A stretch of DNA of 64,000 nt from Anaerovibrio lipolyticus DSM 3074 (GCF_900141865.1 NZ_FQYW01000012.1:50510-114509), one strand, 5' to 3'; counted from the first letter of the stretch, positions 26,910 to 35,925 are shown. Notes: generated by a model not told the origin, from the sequence alone. Numbers and translations: made by a program.

Positions 26910-27067
26910 TGTTAAAGAAAATTTTATTGCTGTTGACAGTCAGCTTGTTGCTATTGACGATGCCGGTATTGGCAGCAGATGATGCTCCTTCAGAAAATGA
27001 CAATTCAAATGCTGGGTATAGTCAAAGCGATGAATGCCAGGGCGGTGCCTGCAGCTGGAAAAGATAA
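26909..27067 (+). CDS. Small secreted protein with C-x4-C motif
   Basis: A 52-codon frame begins on the last base of the polyferredoxin stop (TGATG). It encodes a clear signal peptide (LLLLTVSLLLLTMPVLAA, cleavage near residue 23) and an acidic mature peptide of about 29 residues ending ECQGGACSWKR. I do not recognise a family. The coupling and the two cysteines suggest it is a secreted substrate or partner of the thiol-redox proteins encoded just upstream. Because it is short, confidence that it is translated rests mainly on the overlap and the signal peptide. Confidence 0.68.
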   Translation: MLKKILLLLTVSLLLLTMPVLAADDAPSENDNSNAGYSQSDECQGGACSWKR

Positions 27068-27098
27068 TGTAGATAATAAGCCTTATATAAATTGGAGG

Positions 27099-27117
27099 AA
27101 GGCTTCAGATTTGGATT
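27099..27117 (+). repeat. 19-bp direct repeat, right copy
   Basis: An exact copy of 25308-25326, here in the untranslated gap before the DUF4127 gene. The trailing stop TAA is in the position of the decarboxylase TGA. Confidence 0.9.
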
Positions 27118-27133
27118 AACAGGGGATTTTATT

Positions 27134-28738
27134 ATGAAAATAAATTTGAAAATTATTATGCTGTTGGCACTAACAATGGTGCTTTCAGTGGTATCGGGCT
27201 TTACCCCGGCAGCAGCTTCTGCTGTGGACAGTGGTAAAATTCTGTTTGTGCCTTTGGATAACCGTCCAATAACGGATAAGGAAACCCGTCAGGTGGCAGA
27301 AAAGCTGGGGTATGATGTGGTGGTTCCACCGGATACTTTATTGGGAACTAGAGAGCAGCCGGGCAACCCGGATGGCCTTTGGCAGTGGCTGAATAAAAAT
27401 GCCCCTGGAGCAAAGGCTGTTGTGGTATCAACTGATGCCATGATTTATGGCAGTCTTGTGGCTTCCAGAAATCACGAATTAACTCAGGATACCATAAATG
27501 AACGGGTGGAGCGTTTCCGTTCTTTCCACGAAAAACATCCGGGCTTGCCTATATACGGATTTGGTACTATTTTGCGTACCTTGCTGTCTGCCACCCATTC
27601 CGGCAATGGAATGGAGCCTGCTATTTATCAGCAAAATGCTGTAATGCTTCGTGATTACAGCGCCCTTCGTGATAAAGTGGAAATGGGACAGGCTACCAAA
27701 AAGGAAAAGCGGGAGCTTGACAAGCTTACAAAGGATATTTTGCCGGCAGCCATGGAGGATTGGACCCATCGTCACGGACTAAATTACAATGCCAACAAGG
27801 CACTGATAGATTTAACTGGCCAAAATGTTTTCTCCTTCCTGTTTTTAGGTGGTGACGATTCTGCTCTTTATTCCCAGACCCATTACGAAACCCGGCATTT
27901 ACGGGAACATGGAAAAAATGTTGGCAAGACGAAATTACAAATAACCTCCGGGTCAGATGAGCTTGGTATGGTTATGATGTGCCGGGCCATTTGTGATGAT
28001 AAGAGGGATATTCCATTTATTTATACCACCTATAATATGGGGAAGGGCCGCAATACCATCCCTAAATATTGTAATGAAGAAATTGGCAATGATGTGGACA
28101 ATACCATTGTGGCTGCCGGCGGTATGCAGGTGCCAGCCCCGGAACGGGCTGAGCTTGTAATGGCTGTAAATACCAATCCTGATGGCAATACTCTGGAGGC
28201 CAACAGCACGATTAACACAACTAAGCCACGGAAGGGAACTATGCACTTCGTTAATTTGGTAAAGGACCTGGTAAATAAGGGATATCCTGTTGCAGTGGCT
28301 GATATTGCTTATGGAAATGGTGCAGACAACGCCTTAATGAACGAACTGCACAAGGAAGATTTACAGTTCAGGCTGTGGGCCTATGGCGGCTGGAATACGG
28401 CTACAAATACTACTGGATTCCTCATTGGTACAGGCCTTCTGACCAAATGGATGGATAAACAGTCACGGGAAGAATTGATGCTTATCCGCTATCTTGATGA
28501 GTGGTGTTATCAATCCAATATCCGCCAAAAGCTTGGTGCTGCTGTTTGGGCTCATCCTGGTTACAGCCAAAGCACGGGTAATCTGGATGGTGCCCGTGAT
28601 TTTGTCTCTCAGCAGGGAACAGAATGGATGAAGGAATTCGCTCAGCAAAATATTAATTTGCCGGCAAATTTATCTCTCAAAAATCTGCGCATAACAAATC
28701 CATGGAACCGCTTGTTTGAGTGTGATATTGATTTTTGA
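27134..28738 (+). CDS. DUF4127 family secreted protein
   Basis: The 534-residue protein has a signal peptide (LLALTMVLSVVSGFTPAAAS) and then ILFVPLDNRPITDKETRQVAEKLGYDVVVPP, the hallmark opening of DUF4127. Further conserved pieces are STDAMIYGSLVASRNH, GGDDSAL and the ADIAYGNGADNAL region. The family has no established function; its aspartate-rich conserved segments hint at an enzyme. I chose ATG 27134, after AGGGGA, because it starts directly at the signal peptide; an upstream TTG at 27092 would read through the 19-bp repeat. A strong terminator follows. Confidence 0.88.
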   Translation: MKINLKIIMLLALTMVLSVVSGFTPAAASAVDSGKILFVPLDNRPITDKETRQVAEKLGYDVVVPPDTLLGTREQPGNPDGLWQWLNKNAPGAKAVVVSTDAMIYGSLVASRNHELTQDTINERVERFRSFHEKHPGLPIYGFGTILRTLLSATHSGNGMEPAIYQQNAVMLRDYSALRDKVEMGQATKKEKRELDKLTKDILPAAMEDWTHRHGLNYNANKALIDLTGQNVFSFLFLGGDDSALYSQTHYETRHLREHGKNVGKTKLQITSGSDELGMVMMCRAICDDKRDIPFIYTTYNMGKGRNTIPKYCNEEIGNDVDNTIVAAGGMQVPAPERAELVMAVNTNPDGNTLEANSTINTTKPRKGTMHFVNLVKDLVNKGYPVAVADIAYGNGADNALMNELHKEDLQFRLWAYGGWNTATNTTGFLIGTGLLTKWMDKQSREELMLIRYLDEWCYQSNIRQKLGAAVWAHPGYSQSTGNLDGARDFVSQQGTEWMKEFAQQNINLPANLSLKNLRITNPWNRLFECDIDF

Positions 28739-28778
28739 AAAATGAATTGTCAAAAAACAATATTTTGATGTAAAAATT

Positions 28779-28809
28779 TAGGGGCATTTTAGTCTAATGC
28801 CCCTATTTT
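28779..28809 (+). terminator. Intrinsic terminator after the DUF4127 gene
   Basis: Ten-pair perfect stem TAGGGGCATT/AATGCCCCTA with a 7-base loop, followed by TTTT. Confidence 0.88.
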
Positions 28810-28823
28810 AATGTTAAAAAATA

Positions 28824-28832
28824 TGCTAAAAT
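28824..28832 (+). promoter_or_regulatory. Possible extended -10 promoter for divIVA
   Basis: TGCTAAAAT fits TG-N-TAAAAT, 45 bp before the divIVA start and just after a terminator. No clear -35 is visible. Confidence 0.4.
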
Positions 28833-28876
28833 ATACGGTGGTTTTATTATTAATTATTGTTTTTAGGGGGATAAAG

Positions 28877-29473
28877 ATGCTTACACCGGTAGATATACAT
28901 AATCAGGAATTTAAACGCAGCTTCCGTGGCTACGATATAGATGAAATAGATGATTTTCTTGATCAGGTAGTTAATGACTATGAGAAGCTGTTCCGTGAAA
29001 ACAGCCAGCTGAAAAAGGAAATTGAGCTTAATGAGAAGGCTCTTACCCAGTATCATCAGCTGGAAAAGAACCTTCAGGACACTCTTTTGGTGGCCCAGCG
29101 CACTGCTGATGAGGTTACCAATACGGCCAATACCCGTTCCGAGGAAATCCGGGCAGCGGCAAAGCAGGCCAGTGATAACATTATCCGTGCTGCTGAAATC
29201 GAGGCAAAGCGTCGTCTGGAGGATGCAGCCCAGAAGGTGCGTGAGGCCGTTACAGAATATGAGCGTATCGTAAGCGAAAAGCGTCAGTTTATTGCCAAGA
29301 TGCGCAACACCTTAAAGACCGAGCTGTCACTTCTCGAGGATGCGGAGCAGCAGTTCCCGGATAAGCAGGAGTCTCAGGTATTGAAGAATGTAAACATCGA
29401 GATTGGCACAAAGACAGATGATGTTCAGGAGTTGGAAGCATCTGAAGAGGTTGCTTCAGAGGAAAATGAGTAA
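28877..29473 (+). CDS. divIVA: DivIVA-domain cell division/polarity protein
   Basis: The 198-residue protein starts MLTPVDIHNQEFKRSFRGYDIDEIDDFLDQV, the DivIVA N-terminal membrane-curvature domain, followed by a long coiled coil and an acidic tail. It recognises curved membrane at septa and poles and recruits partners. ATG 28877 follows AGGGGG and is the family start; the frame is open upstream but adds a non-homologous hydrophobic stretch. The gene resumes the ylm cluster after a 4.3-kb interruption. Its 3' end overlaps lspA by 8 bp. Confidence 0.95.
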   Translation: MLTPVDIHNQEFKRSFRGYDIDEIDDFLDQVVNDYEKLFRENSQLKKEIELNEKALTQYHQLEKNLQDTLLVAQRTADEVTNTANTRSEEIRAAAKQASDNIIRAAEIEAKRRLEDAAQKVREAVTEYERIVSEKRQFIAKMRNTLKTELSLLEDAEQQFPDKQESQVLKNVNIEIGTKTDDVQELEASEEVASEENE

Positions 29474-29951
29474 GAGGTTTTTGGAGGCAAGATTGATACC
29501 TGTAGGATTAGGTTTAATTGTTTTTATTATAGATCAGCTGGTTAAGAGTTATGTTACTGCTTACATGGAATTAGGACAGTCTATTCCGGTTATTAAGGAT
29601 TATTTTTATATCACTTATGTTCTTAATCCGGGAGCAGCCTTTGGAATGTTTGCCAACCAGCGAATGATGTTTATTATAGTGGCAGTAGTTCTCTGTGCTG
29701 TAGTATTTTATTTCCGTAAGCAGCTGGCCAGGGAATCCATGATGATGAAATACGGTGTCAGTCTGTTGGCAGGTGGTGCCGTGGGAAATCTTTATGATAG
29801 ATTGCAAAGCGGCTTAGTGGTAGACTTTTTCGATTTTAGGGTGTGGCCTGTATTCAATATTGCAGACATCGCAATATGTGTAGGGGCTGCCCTTATAGTT
29901 ATGGATATTTTCTCCAGGAGGAAAGAGAATGACACTGACCTTCAAGGCTGA
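29466..29951 (+). CDS. lspA: Lipoprotein signal peptidase II
   Basis: LspA cleaves prolipoproteins before the lipidated cysteine. The 161-residue protein has four membrane helices and the conserved stretches DQLVKSYV, NPGAAFGMF, AGGAVGNLYDRL and VVDFFDF, with the catalytic aspartates in NLYDR and FNIADIAI. I place the start at ATG 29466 inside the end of divIVA, with AGAGGAA upstream. The 3' end overlaps rluD by 23 bp, so divIVA-lspA-rluD is probably one translationally coupled unit. The lipobox protein at 25374 is a likely substrate. Confidence 0.95.
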   Translation: MSKRFLEARLIPVGLGLIVFIIDQLVKSYVTAYMELGQSIPVIKDYFYITYVLNPGAAFGMFANQRMMFIIVAVVLCAVVFYFRKQLARESMMMKYGVSLLAGGAVGNLYDRLQSGLVVDFFDFRVWPVFNIADIAICVGAALIVMDIFSRRKENDTDLQG

Positions 29952-30849
29952 TACCGACAATGAACGCCTGGATGTGTTTCTCACCAGAATGCAGCCGGAT
30001 TTTTCCCGTTCCCATGTACAAAAGCTGGTGGCAGATGGCTGTGCTGTTGTTAATGGTAAAGTCAGAAAGGGTAATTATCGTCTGCATTTGGATGATGAAG
30101 TGGAGCTGTCAGTTCCTGAAGCAGAAGCAGTGGAGATTCTGCCAGAGGATATTCCTTTGGATATTCTTTATGAGGATAATGATATTATTGTAATCAACAA
30201 GGCCCGTGGCATGGTGGTTCATCCTGCTGCGGGGATAAATTCCGGGACCCTTGTAAATGCCCTTATGTATCATTGCCAGGATCTTTCGGGAATAAATGGG
30301 GAAATCCGTCCGGGAATTGTGCATCGTCTGGACAAGGATACCTCTGGCGTAATGGTGGCTGCCAAAAATGATAGGGCCCATATAAGCCTGGCAGAGCAGA
30401 TTCAGGAGAAGACTGCCCATCGTGTGTATAATGCCATTGTTTGGGGAAATATCAAGGAGGAAGCGGGGATTATCCGCGGCGATATTGGACGTCACCCGAC
30501 TGACCGCAAAAAGATGGCTATTGTGCAGGAAAACGGCAAGCCTGCTACAACCCATTTTAAGGTGCTTGAGCGTTTTGGGGATTGTACCTTTATCGAATGT
30601 CGACTGGAAACAGGGCGAACCCATCAGATAAGGGTTCACATGACTCATATTGGCCATCCGGTAGTAGGGGATCCTAAATATGGTGCCACCAGACATGGCA
30701 AGGTGAAAGGGAATTTTTCAATTCAGGGGCAGGCCCTTCATTCCATTAGTTTGGAGCTTACCCACCCCACCACTGGTGAACGTATGACCTTTACTTCTCC
30801 ATTGCCTGAGGACATGGAGAAAATATTAAAAAAGCTGCGTAGTCATTGA
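29929..30849 (+). CDS. rluD: RluD-family 23S rRNA pseudouridine synthase
   Basis: The 306-residue protein has an N-terminal S4 RNA-binding domain ([25 protein letters not shown]) and a catalytic domain with the [12 protein letters not shown] motif containing the nucleophilic aspartate. Further conserved pieces are [10 protein letters not shown] and [10 protein letters not shown]. It isomerises uridines in 23S rRNA helix 69 in well-studied members; the exact site here cannot be told from sequence. AGGAGG precedes ATG 29929 inside lspA. Confidence 0.92.
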   Translation: MTLTFKADTDNERLDVFLTRMQPDFSRSHVQKLVADGCAVVNGKVRKGNYRLHLDDEVELSVPEAEAVEILPEDIPLDILYEDNDIIVINKARGMVVHPAAGINSGTLVNALMYHCQDLSGINGEIRPGIVHRLDKDTSGVMVAAKNDRAHISLAEQIQEKTAHRVYNAIVWGNIKEEAGIIRGDIGRHPTDRKKMAIVQENGKPATTHFKVLERFGDCTFIECRLETGRTHQIRVHMTHIGHPVVGDPKYGATRHGKVKGNFSIQGQALHSISLELTHPTTGERMTFTSPLPEDMEKILKKLRSH

Positions 30850-30877
30850 TATATTAAATATTAAGGGGATGAATAGG

Positions 30878-31429
30878 ATGACAACTTTTATTGACAAGAC
30901 GGTTCTTATGGATGAGCAGGCCATGCATCGTGCCTTGGTTCGTATAGCCCACGAAATTCTTGAAAAAAATAAAGGGGTAGACAATATTGTGTTGGTTGGT
31001 ATTCGTTCCCGTGGTGTGCCCTTGGCTGAACGGGTAGCCGATGCCATTGAAAATATTGAGGGCAAGCGTCCGCCTGTAGGCGTGTTGGATATTACCCTTT
31101 ATCGGGATGATTTGTCTATTCTGTCCTATCAGCCTATTGTCAGGCCAACCACCATGCCGGTGGATATTGACAACAAAATTATTGTCTTGGTGGATGATGT
31201 GCTGTACACTGGCCGCACCATTCGTTCTGCCCTGAATGCCATAATTGATATGGGCCGTCCAAAATCAATTCAGCTAGCCGTTCTTATTGACCGTGGTCAT
31301 CGTGAGCTGCCTATAAGAGCAGATTATGTGGGCAAAAATGTCCCTACCTCCTCTAAGGAATCTGTTAATGTAAAGGTTGTGGAGATAGACGACACCGACC
31401 AGGTGGTACTCCGTCAGGAAAAGGAATAA
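30878..31429 (+). CDS. pyrR: PyrR bifunctional regulator/uracil phosphoribosyltransferase
   Basis: PyrR binds pyr mRNA leaders in response to UMP and also has uracil phosphoribosyltransferase activity. The PRPP-binding motif is [22 protein letters not shown] (here [14 protein letters not shown]), and the protein has the [13 protein letters not shown] and [21 protein letters not shown] segments. ATG 30878 stands nine bases after AAGGGG; ATG 30869 abuts it and is less likely. The pyrimidine genes it would control do not follow; a terminator does. Confidence 0.94.
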   Translation: MTTFIDKTVLMDEQAMHRALVRIAHEILEKNKGVDNIVLVGIRSRGVPLAERVADAIENIEGKRPPVGVLDITLYRDDLSILSYQPIVRPTTMPVDIDNKIIVLVDDVLYTGRTIRSALNAIIDMGRPKSIQLAVLIDRGHRELPIRADYVGKNVPTSSKESVNVKVVEIDDTDQVVLRQEKE

Positions 31430-31441
31430 AATAGTAGATTT

Positions 31442-31500
31442 AGCCGTCCGAATAGTATATGTGTTCAGAATTTTGGATACATATCCATGGACGGCTTTTT
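31442..31500 (+). terminator. Intrinsic terminator after pyrR
   Basis: Outer stem AGCCGTCC/GGACGGCT, inner ATATGT/ACATAT pairing, followed by TTTTT. Confidence 0.85.
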
Positions 31501-31662
31501 AATTGGATAAAATAAAGGAATTTTACTACCGGATGTAGAAAACCGATAAGTGGGATTTTCATGTAATTTTCATTCTGATTTGGTTAGATAATCCAGAGTG
31601 TTTTACTCGGAATTAAAAAGAATTCTTAAAAGAGATTCATATATGTAAATGGAGGCAAAGAG

Positions 31663-32511
31663 ATGAAAAAAATTAATGAGCAGAGACTTACCGGTGAGAG
31701 AGCATTGTTCATGGGTAAGGATTTGGAAATAAAGAACTGTATTTTTGCTGATGGAGAGTCACCATTAAAGGAGAGCCAAAATATTCATATTGAAAATTCC
31801 AGCTTTCAATGGAAGTACCCTCTGTGGTATAGTAAGGACGTTACTGTAAAAAACAGTGCTGTCTTTGAAATGGGCCGGGCCGGTATTTGGTATACTGACA
31901 ATGTTTCCTTTGAGGATGTGCTCTTTGAGGCCCCAAAGGGCTTCAGACGTTGTGATGGCATTAAGCTAAATCATGTGAATTTCCTAAATGCTGACGAAAC
32001 CCTGTGGCATTGCAATAATATTGAGATGAATAATGTTTCTGCCAAGGGTAACTATTTTGCCATGGACAGTAAAAACATAAAGATTGATGGATTTAATCTG
32101 GCGGGGAATTATTCCTTTGATGGCTGTGAAAATGTGGATATACGCAATGCCAAGATGATATCAAAGGATGCCTTTTGGAATTGCCGAAATGTAACCGTTT
32201 ATGACAGCTATATTTGCGGTGAGTATATTGGCTGGAATTCTGAGAACGTAACCTTTGTTAATTGCACTATAGAAAGTAATCAGGGGTTATGTTATATGAA
32301 GAATGTTACCCTGAAAAATTGTCGATTACTTAATACGGATTTGGCCTTCGAATATGTTTCTGATATTGATGCAGAAATTACCACCAAGGTGGTCAGCATC
32401 AAGAATCCAATTTCCGGCCGAATTAAGGCTGTAGGTGTGGAGGAGCTTATCTTTGATGATCCTGCCATTGACAAGGATGCCACTGAACTGGTTTTTACAG
32501 ATAATAAATAA
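31663..32511 (+). CDS. DUF3737 family right-handed beta-helix protein
   Basis: The 282-residue protein is built of short repeating strands of the form KDVTVKNSxVFEMGRAG..WY..NVSFEDVLFEAPKGFRRC, typical of DUF3737. Asn/Cys-rich turns recur about every 20 residues, as expected for a pectate-lyase-like beta helix. No signal peptide is present, so it is cytoplasmic. The family has no assigned function. TGGAGG precedes ATG 31663. It lies alone after the pyrR terminator and a 160-bp gap where I see only a weak GATAAT-type -10 and an ACCGATAA motif. Confidence 0.88.
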   Translation: MKKINEQRLTGERALFMGKDLEIKNCIFADGESPLKESQNIHIENSSFQWKYPLWYSKDVTVKNSAVFEMGRAGIWYTDNVSFEDVLFEAPKGFRRCDGIKLNHVNFLNADETLWHCNNIEMNNVSAKGNYFAMDSKNIKIDGFNLAGNYSFDGCENVDIRNAKMISKDAFWNCRNVTVYDSYICGEYIGWNSENVTFVNCTIESNQGLCYMKNVTLKNCRLLNTDLAFEYVSDIDAEITTKVVSIKNPISGRIKAVGVEELIFDDPAIDKDATELVFTDNK

Positions 32512-32543
32512 TATAGAGAAATAGTTTACCAAGGAATGTTTTA

Positions 32544-33947
32544 ATGAATATAATAAGTGTAATCCATAATGAAAAAGAACTGCATTGGCGGCAAATGCTA
32601 AAGTGCGTATGGAGCCTCAGTATTCCAGCAATGCTGGCTCAAACAACATATATTGTTATGGAATACATAGATGCTGCCATGGTGGGAAGCCTTGGGGCAG
32701 CAGCCTCTGCCTCCATAGGCTTGGTGGCACCTGTATTGTGGTTTTTATATGGTATAGGAATGGCAACTGTTCAGGGCTTTTCCGTTCAGGTGGCCCAGTT
32801 TATTGGAGCCAAGAAGCTACTTTATTCCCGTGACACCTTTAGACAGGGGCTGATATGTGTCACGGCTTTTGCTGTACTTATATCCGTAATAGGTGTATAT
32901 ATAAGCCCGTATTTGCCGGGATGGCTTGGAGCTACTCCTGAAATTTATGTGGGGGCGTATGATTACTTTCAGGTGTATATGTTTGGTATGCCAATTGTTA
33001 TGCTGCGTATTTTGTCTACTGCCATGCTGCAAAGCTCCGGCAGTATGAAATCAGCCAGCTTCTTTAACAGTATAATGTGTGTGCTGGACATAGGCTTTAA
33101 TGCCCTGTTTATCTTTTCCTCCGGTTATGTTGCCATATTGGGGATAGATGTGTGGTGGCCCGGCTTTGGCCTTGGTGTTAAGGGAGCTGCTTTGGGTACA
33201 ATTACTGCTGAGGGGGTCACAGCCTGTATTTTGTTATATTTGGCGATGCTTAGGAGAAAATATACCCGTCAGAAGGATGGTATGAAATGGAAGCTTACCT
33301 GGGCATGTCTGAGGGATGCTTTGAAAATTAGCTGTCCTATAGCTCTTGAACAGGGAGTTCTCACGGGAGCCATGATTGCCATGATGATTATTGTTGCGCC
33401 TTTGGGCACTGTGGCCATTGCCGCAAACTCCTTTGCTATAACGGCAGAATCCTTTTGCTATATGCCGGGATATGGTATAGCCATTGCAGCAACCACCTTG
33501 GTGGGGCAAAGTATTGGTGCTCAAAAAAAGAAATTTGCAAAGGGCTTTGCCTGGTTTTCCTTGGGAACCGGCATGTTTACCATGGGAACCTTGGCTGTTA
33601 TTATGTATGTGTTGGCTCCGGAGGTATTTGCATTCTTGACACCGGTGAAAAATGTCCAGGATTTGGGGACTGAGGTATTGCGTATTCAGCTGTTGGCTGA
33701 GCCACTTTTTGCTGTATCTATAGTGGGAGCAGGTGCCTTGCGTGGAGTAAGGGATACCCTGTTTTCCAGTGTTATGAATCTGGTAAGCGTATGGGGTGTT
33801 CGCATCCCTATCGCATTATATTTGGTTGGTATTTACGGACTGCATGGCGCATGGACCGCTATGTGCCTTGAAATATGTTTTAGAGGGTTACTTTTCCTGG
33901 TTAGAATCTATAAACAAAAATGGGAAAATAGGGGGGCAATGGAGTGA
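32544..33947 (+). CDS. MATE family efflux transporter
   Basis: The 467-residue membrane protein has about 12 helices and MATE features: an N-terminal LSIPAMLAQTTYIVMEYIDAAMVG repeat unit, mirrored near residue 260 by LKISCPIALEQGVLTGAMIAMM, plus GYGIAIAATTLVGQSIGA. MATE pumps expel cationic drugs or metabolites using Na+ or H+ gradients; the substrate here is unknown. Its stop overlaps the GTG start of the following PatB/MalY gene, so the two are probably translated together. Confidence 0.92.
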   Translation: MNIISVIHNEKELHWRQMLKCVWSLSIPAMLAQTTYIVMEYIDAAMVGSLGAAASASIGLVAPVLWFLYGIGMATVQGFSVQVAQFIGAKKLLYSRDTFRQGLICVTAFAVLISVIGVYISPYLPGWLGATPEIYVGAYDYFQVYMFGMPIVMLRILSTAMLQSSGSMKSASFFNSIMCVLDIGFNALFIFSSGYVAILGIDVWWPGFGLGVKGAALGTITAEGVTACILLYLAMLRRKYTRQKDGMKWKLTWACLRDALKISCPIALEQGVLTGAMIAMMIIVAPLGTVAIAANSFAITAESFCYMPGYGIAIAATTLVGQSIGAQKKKFAKGFAWFSLGTGMFTMGTLAVIMYVLAPEVFAFLTPVKNVQDLGTEVLRIQLLAEPLFAVSIVGAGALRGVRDTLFSSVMNLVSVWGVRIPIALYLVGIYGLHGAWTAMCLEICFRGLLFLVRIYKQKWENRGAME

Positions 33948-35122
33948 AGTACGATTTTGACAAGGTAATTAATCGGCGTAACACTAATTCTCTAAAGTGG
34001 GATGTGGAGGAAAATGAGCTGCCGATGTGGGTGGCGGATATGGATTTTCCTGCGGCAGCTCCAATTATGGAGGCAATTCAGGAGAAGCTGCAGGTGGGTG
34101 CCTTGGGGTATTCCATAATACCGGAGGCGTGGAATGAGGCCTACGTTACATGGTGGAGAGAACGCCATAATTTCCGTATTCAATCAGAATGGCTGGTATT
34201 TACAACAGGGGTATTGCCTGCAATTTCTTCGGCGGTGAGAAAGCTCACCAGTCCAGCGGAAAAGGTGCTGATTCAGACACCTGTTTATAATAACTTTTTT
34301 AACTCTATTGTGAATAATGGACGCTTTGTGGTAGAAAGTCCTCTTAAATACAACGGAAAAAACTATTCCATGGACTTTGAACGGCTGGAGGAGGATTTAT
34401 CCGATCCTCAGGTGAGTCTCATGATTTTATGCAATCCGCAAAATCCTTCCGGACACTTGTGGAGCAGCTATGAGCTGTTTAAGGTGGGGGAGCTTTGTGC
34501 CAAATATAATGTGACGGTGATTGCGGACGAAATCCACTGTGATCTCACGGATCCGGGAAAGGAATACACTCCGTTCGCCTCTGTATCCGATACCTGCCGG
34601 GATATCAGCGTAACCTGTATGGCTCCAACCAAAACCTTTAATATTGCGGGGGTAAATTCAGCGGCGGTTATGGTACCAAATGATTATTTGCGTCATAAAA
34701 TGTGGCGGAGGCTGAATACTGACGAGGTGGCTGAACCTAATATTATAGCCGTTGAGGCCACTATAGCTGCCTTTAATCATGGGGCGGAATGGCTTGATCA
34801 ACTTCGGGAATATATCTATGAAAACAAGAAGGTATGTCAGGAGTATATGGAGAAGAATATTCCTGATGTATATATGGTTCCTTCGGATGCTACTTACCTT
34901 TTATGGCTTGATTGCTCCAGTTTCTGTGAAGATTCTGTGGAGCTGATGGAGTTCATACGGAAGGAGAGCGGTTTGTATTTGTCTGAGGGGGCAGAATATG
35001 GTGCTGTGGGCAGACAATTTTTGCGGATGAATATTGCCTGTCCTAGGTCAGTATTGATGGATGGTTTGGAAAGACTGAAAAATAGCATAAAGTCATATAT
35101 AAAATCCAAATTTGGTGAATGA
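33944..35122 (+). CDS. PatB/MalY-family PLP-dependent C-S lyase (cystathionine beta-lyase)
   Basis: The 392-residue fold-type I PLP enzyme opens MKYDFDKVINRRNTNSLKWD and has LPMWVADMDF, the signature opening of MalY/PatB. It has the NPQNPSGHLWS segment, VIADEIHCDL, and the PLP-lysine region SVTCMAPTKTFNIAG. It should split the C-S bond of cystathionine or cysteine, releasing pyruvate and ammonia. The start is GTG 33944, inside the end of the MATE gene, so export of a sulfur compound or analog may be linked with its metabolism. It ends 20 bp before the anti-sigma gene. Confidence 0.92.
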   Translation: MKYDFDKVINRRNTNSLKWDVEENELPMWVADMDFPAAAPIMEAIQEKLQVGALGYSIIPEAWNEAYVTWWRERHNFRIQSEWLVFTTGVLPAISSAVRKLTSPAEKVLIQTPVYNNFFNSIVNNGRFVVESPLKYNGKNYSMDFERLEEDLSDPQVSLMILCNPQNPSGHLWSSYELFKVGELCAKYNVTVIADEIHCDLTDPGKEYTPFASVSDTCRDISVTCMAPTKTFNIAGVNSAAVMVPNDYLRHKMWRRLNTDEVAEPNIIAVEATIAAFNHGAEWLDQLREYIYENKKVCQEYMEKNIPDVYMVPSDATYLLWLDCSSFCEDSVELMEFIRKESGLYLSEGAEYGAVGRQFLRMNIACPRSVLMDGLERLKNSIKSYIKSKFGE

Positions 35123-35142
35123 TTTATTGCGGAGGGGATTTT

Positions 35143-35565
35143 ATGGACTCACAGGATAACAAGAAACTTGTTATTGAGGCGACACTGGAAAATTTAAGTA
35201 AAGTTAATGATTTTGTGGAGGAATTTTTAAAGGAGAAGGAGTGCTCCCCTAAAGTCAGAATGCAGCTGGAGGTTGTGGTGGAGGAGATTTTCACCAATAT
35301 AGCCAACTATGCCTATGGTGATGATGCTGGAAATGTTACTATTGAAGGCTGTCTTGAAGACGATGCTGCTAAATTCAGATTGAAATTTATGGATCATGGA
35401 GTACCTTACAATCCGCTGAAGCAGCCGGATCCTGATATAACGGCAGGGGCTAACGAAAGACCCGTTGGCGGGTTGGGAATATTTTTGGTAAAAAATAATG
35501 TTGACGATATATCATATCAGCATGAAGATGGACAAAATATTCTTACAATTGTTAAAGTAATTTAA
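35143..35565 (+). CDS. RsbW-like anti-sigma factor/serine kinase
   Basis: The 140-residue protein has a GHKL ATPase fold: N-box EVVVEEIFTNIANYAYG, G1-like FMDHGVPYNP and G2-like RPVGGLGIFLVKN. Such proteins bind a sigma factor or another target, and release it when a STAS antagonist is dephosphorylated. ATG 35143 follows GGAGGGG; an upstream ATG at 35119 is in frame but has no ribosome site. No sigma factor gene of the RsbW type is adjacent. It begins a set with a STAS antagonist and a SpoIIE phosphatase. Confidence 0.9.
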   Translation: MDSQDNKKLVIEATLENLSKVNDFVEEFLKEKECSPKVRMQLEVVVEEIFTNIANYAYGDDAGNVTIEGCLEDDAAKFRLKFMDHGVPYNPLKQPDPDITAGANERPVGGLGIFLVKNNVDDISYQHEDGQNILTIVKVI

Positions 35566-35625
35566 CAGTAGTACAATGATGTAGACAGGAATAGTGCTGA
35601 TATAGTTGAAAGGGGAAATAGTTTT

Positions 35626-35925
35626 ATGGAAATCAAAAAGGAATTAACTGGCAATAAATTAAAGATTTCACTGGAGGGCCGTCTGGATGCGGTGTCTGCA
35701 GGGGATTTGGACAAGGTTATTCAAAACGACCTTAACGGTATTGATGAACTGACTTTTGATTTTGCTGCTCTTGATTTCGTAGCCTCTGCAGGACTTCGCG
35801 TATTGTTGGTGGCTCAGAAACGCATGAACAAGCAGGGTACTATGAAAATTTTCCATGTTAACGAAGATGTAATGGATGTTTTGGAGATGACAGGATTTTC
35901 AAATTTCCTGGATATTGTAGACTAA
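35626..35925 (+). CDS. STAS-domain anti-sigma factor antagonist
   Basis: The 99-residue single-domain STAS protein has the EGRLDAVSAG opening and FVASAGLRVLL with Ser54 in the position phosphorylated by RsbW-type kinases. Dephosphorylated antagonist would bind the kinase encoded 60 bp upstream; phosphorylated antagonist would be reset by the SpoIIE phosphatase encoded 82 bp downstream. AAAGGGGA precedes ATG 35626. Confidence 0.92.
   Translation: MEIKKELTGNKLKISLEGRLDAVSAGDLDKVIQNDLNGIDELTFDFAALDFVASAGLRVLLVAQKRMNKQGTMKIFHVNEDVMDVLEMTGFSNFLDIVD

Noticed and set aside
31542..31549. A second sigma-28 promoter (ACCGATAA) before the DUF3737 gene
   Set aside because: The -35 position 15 bp upstream reads TTAC, not TAAA, and the site is about 110 bp from the gene.
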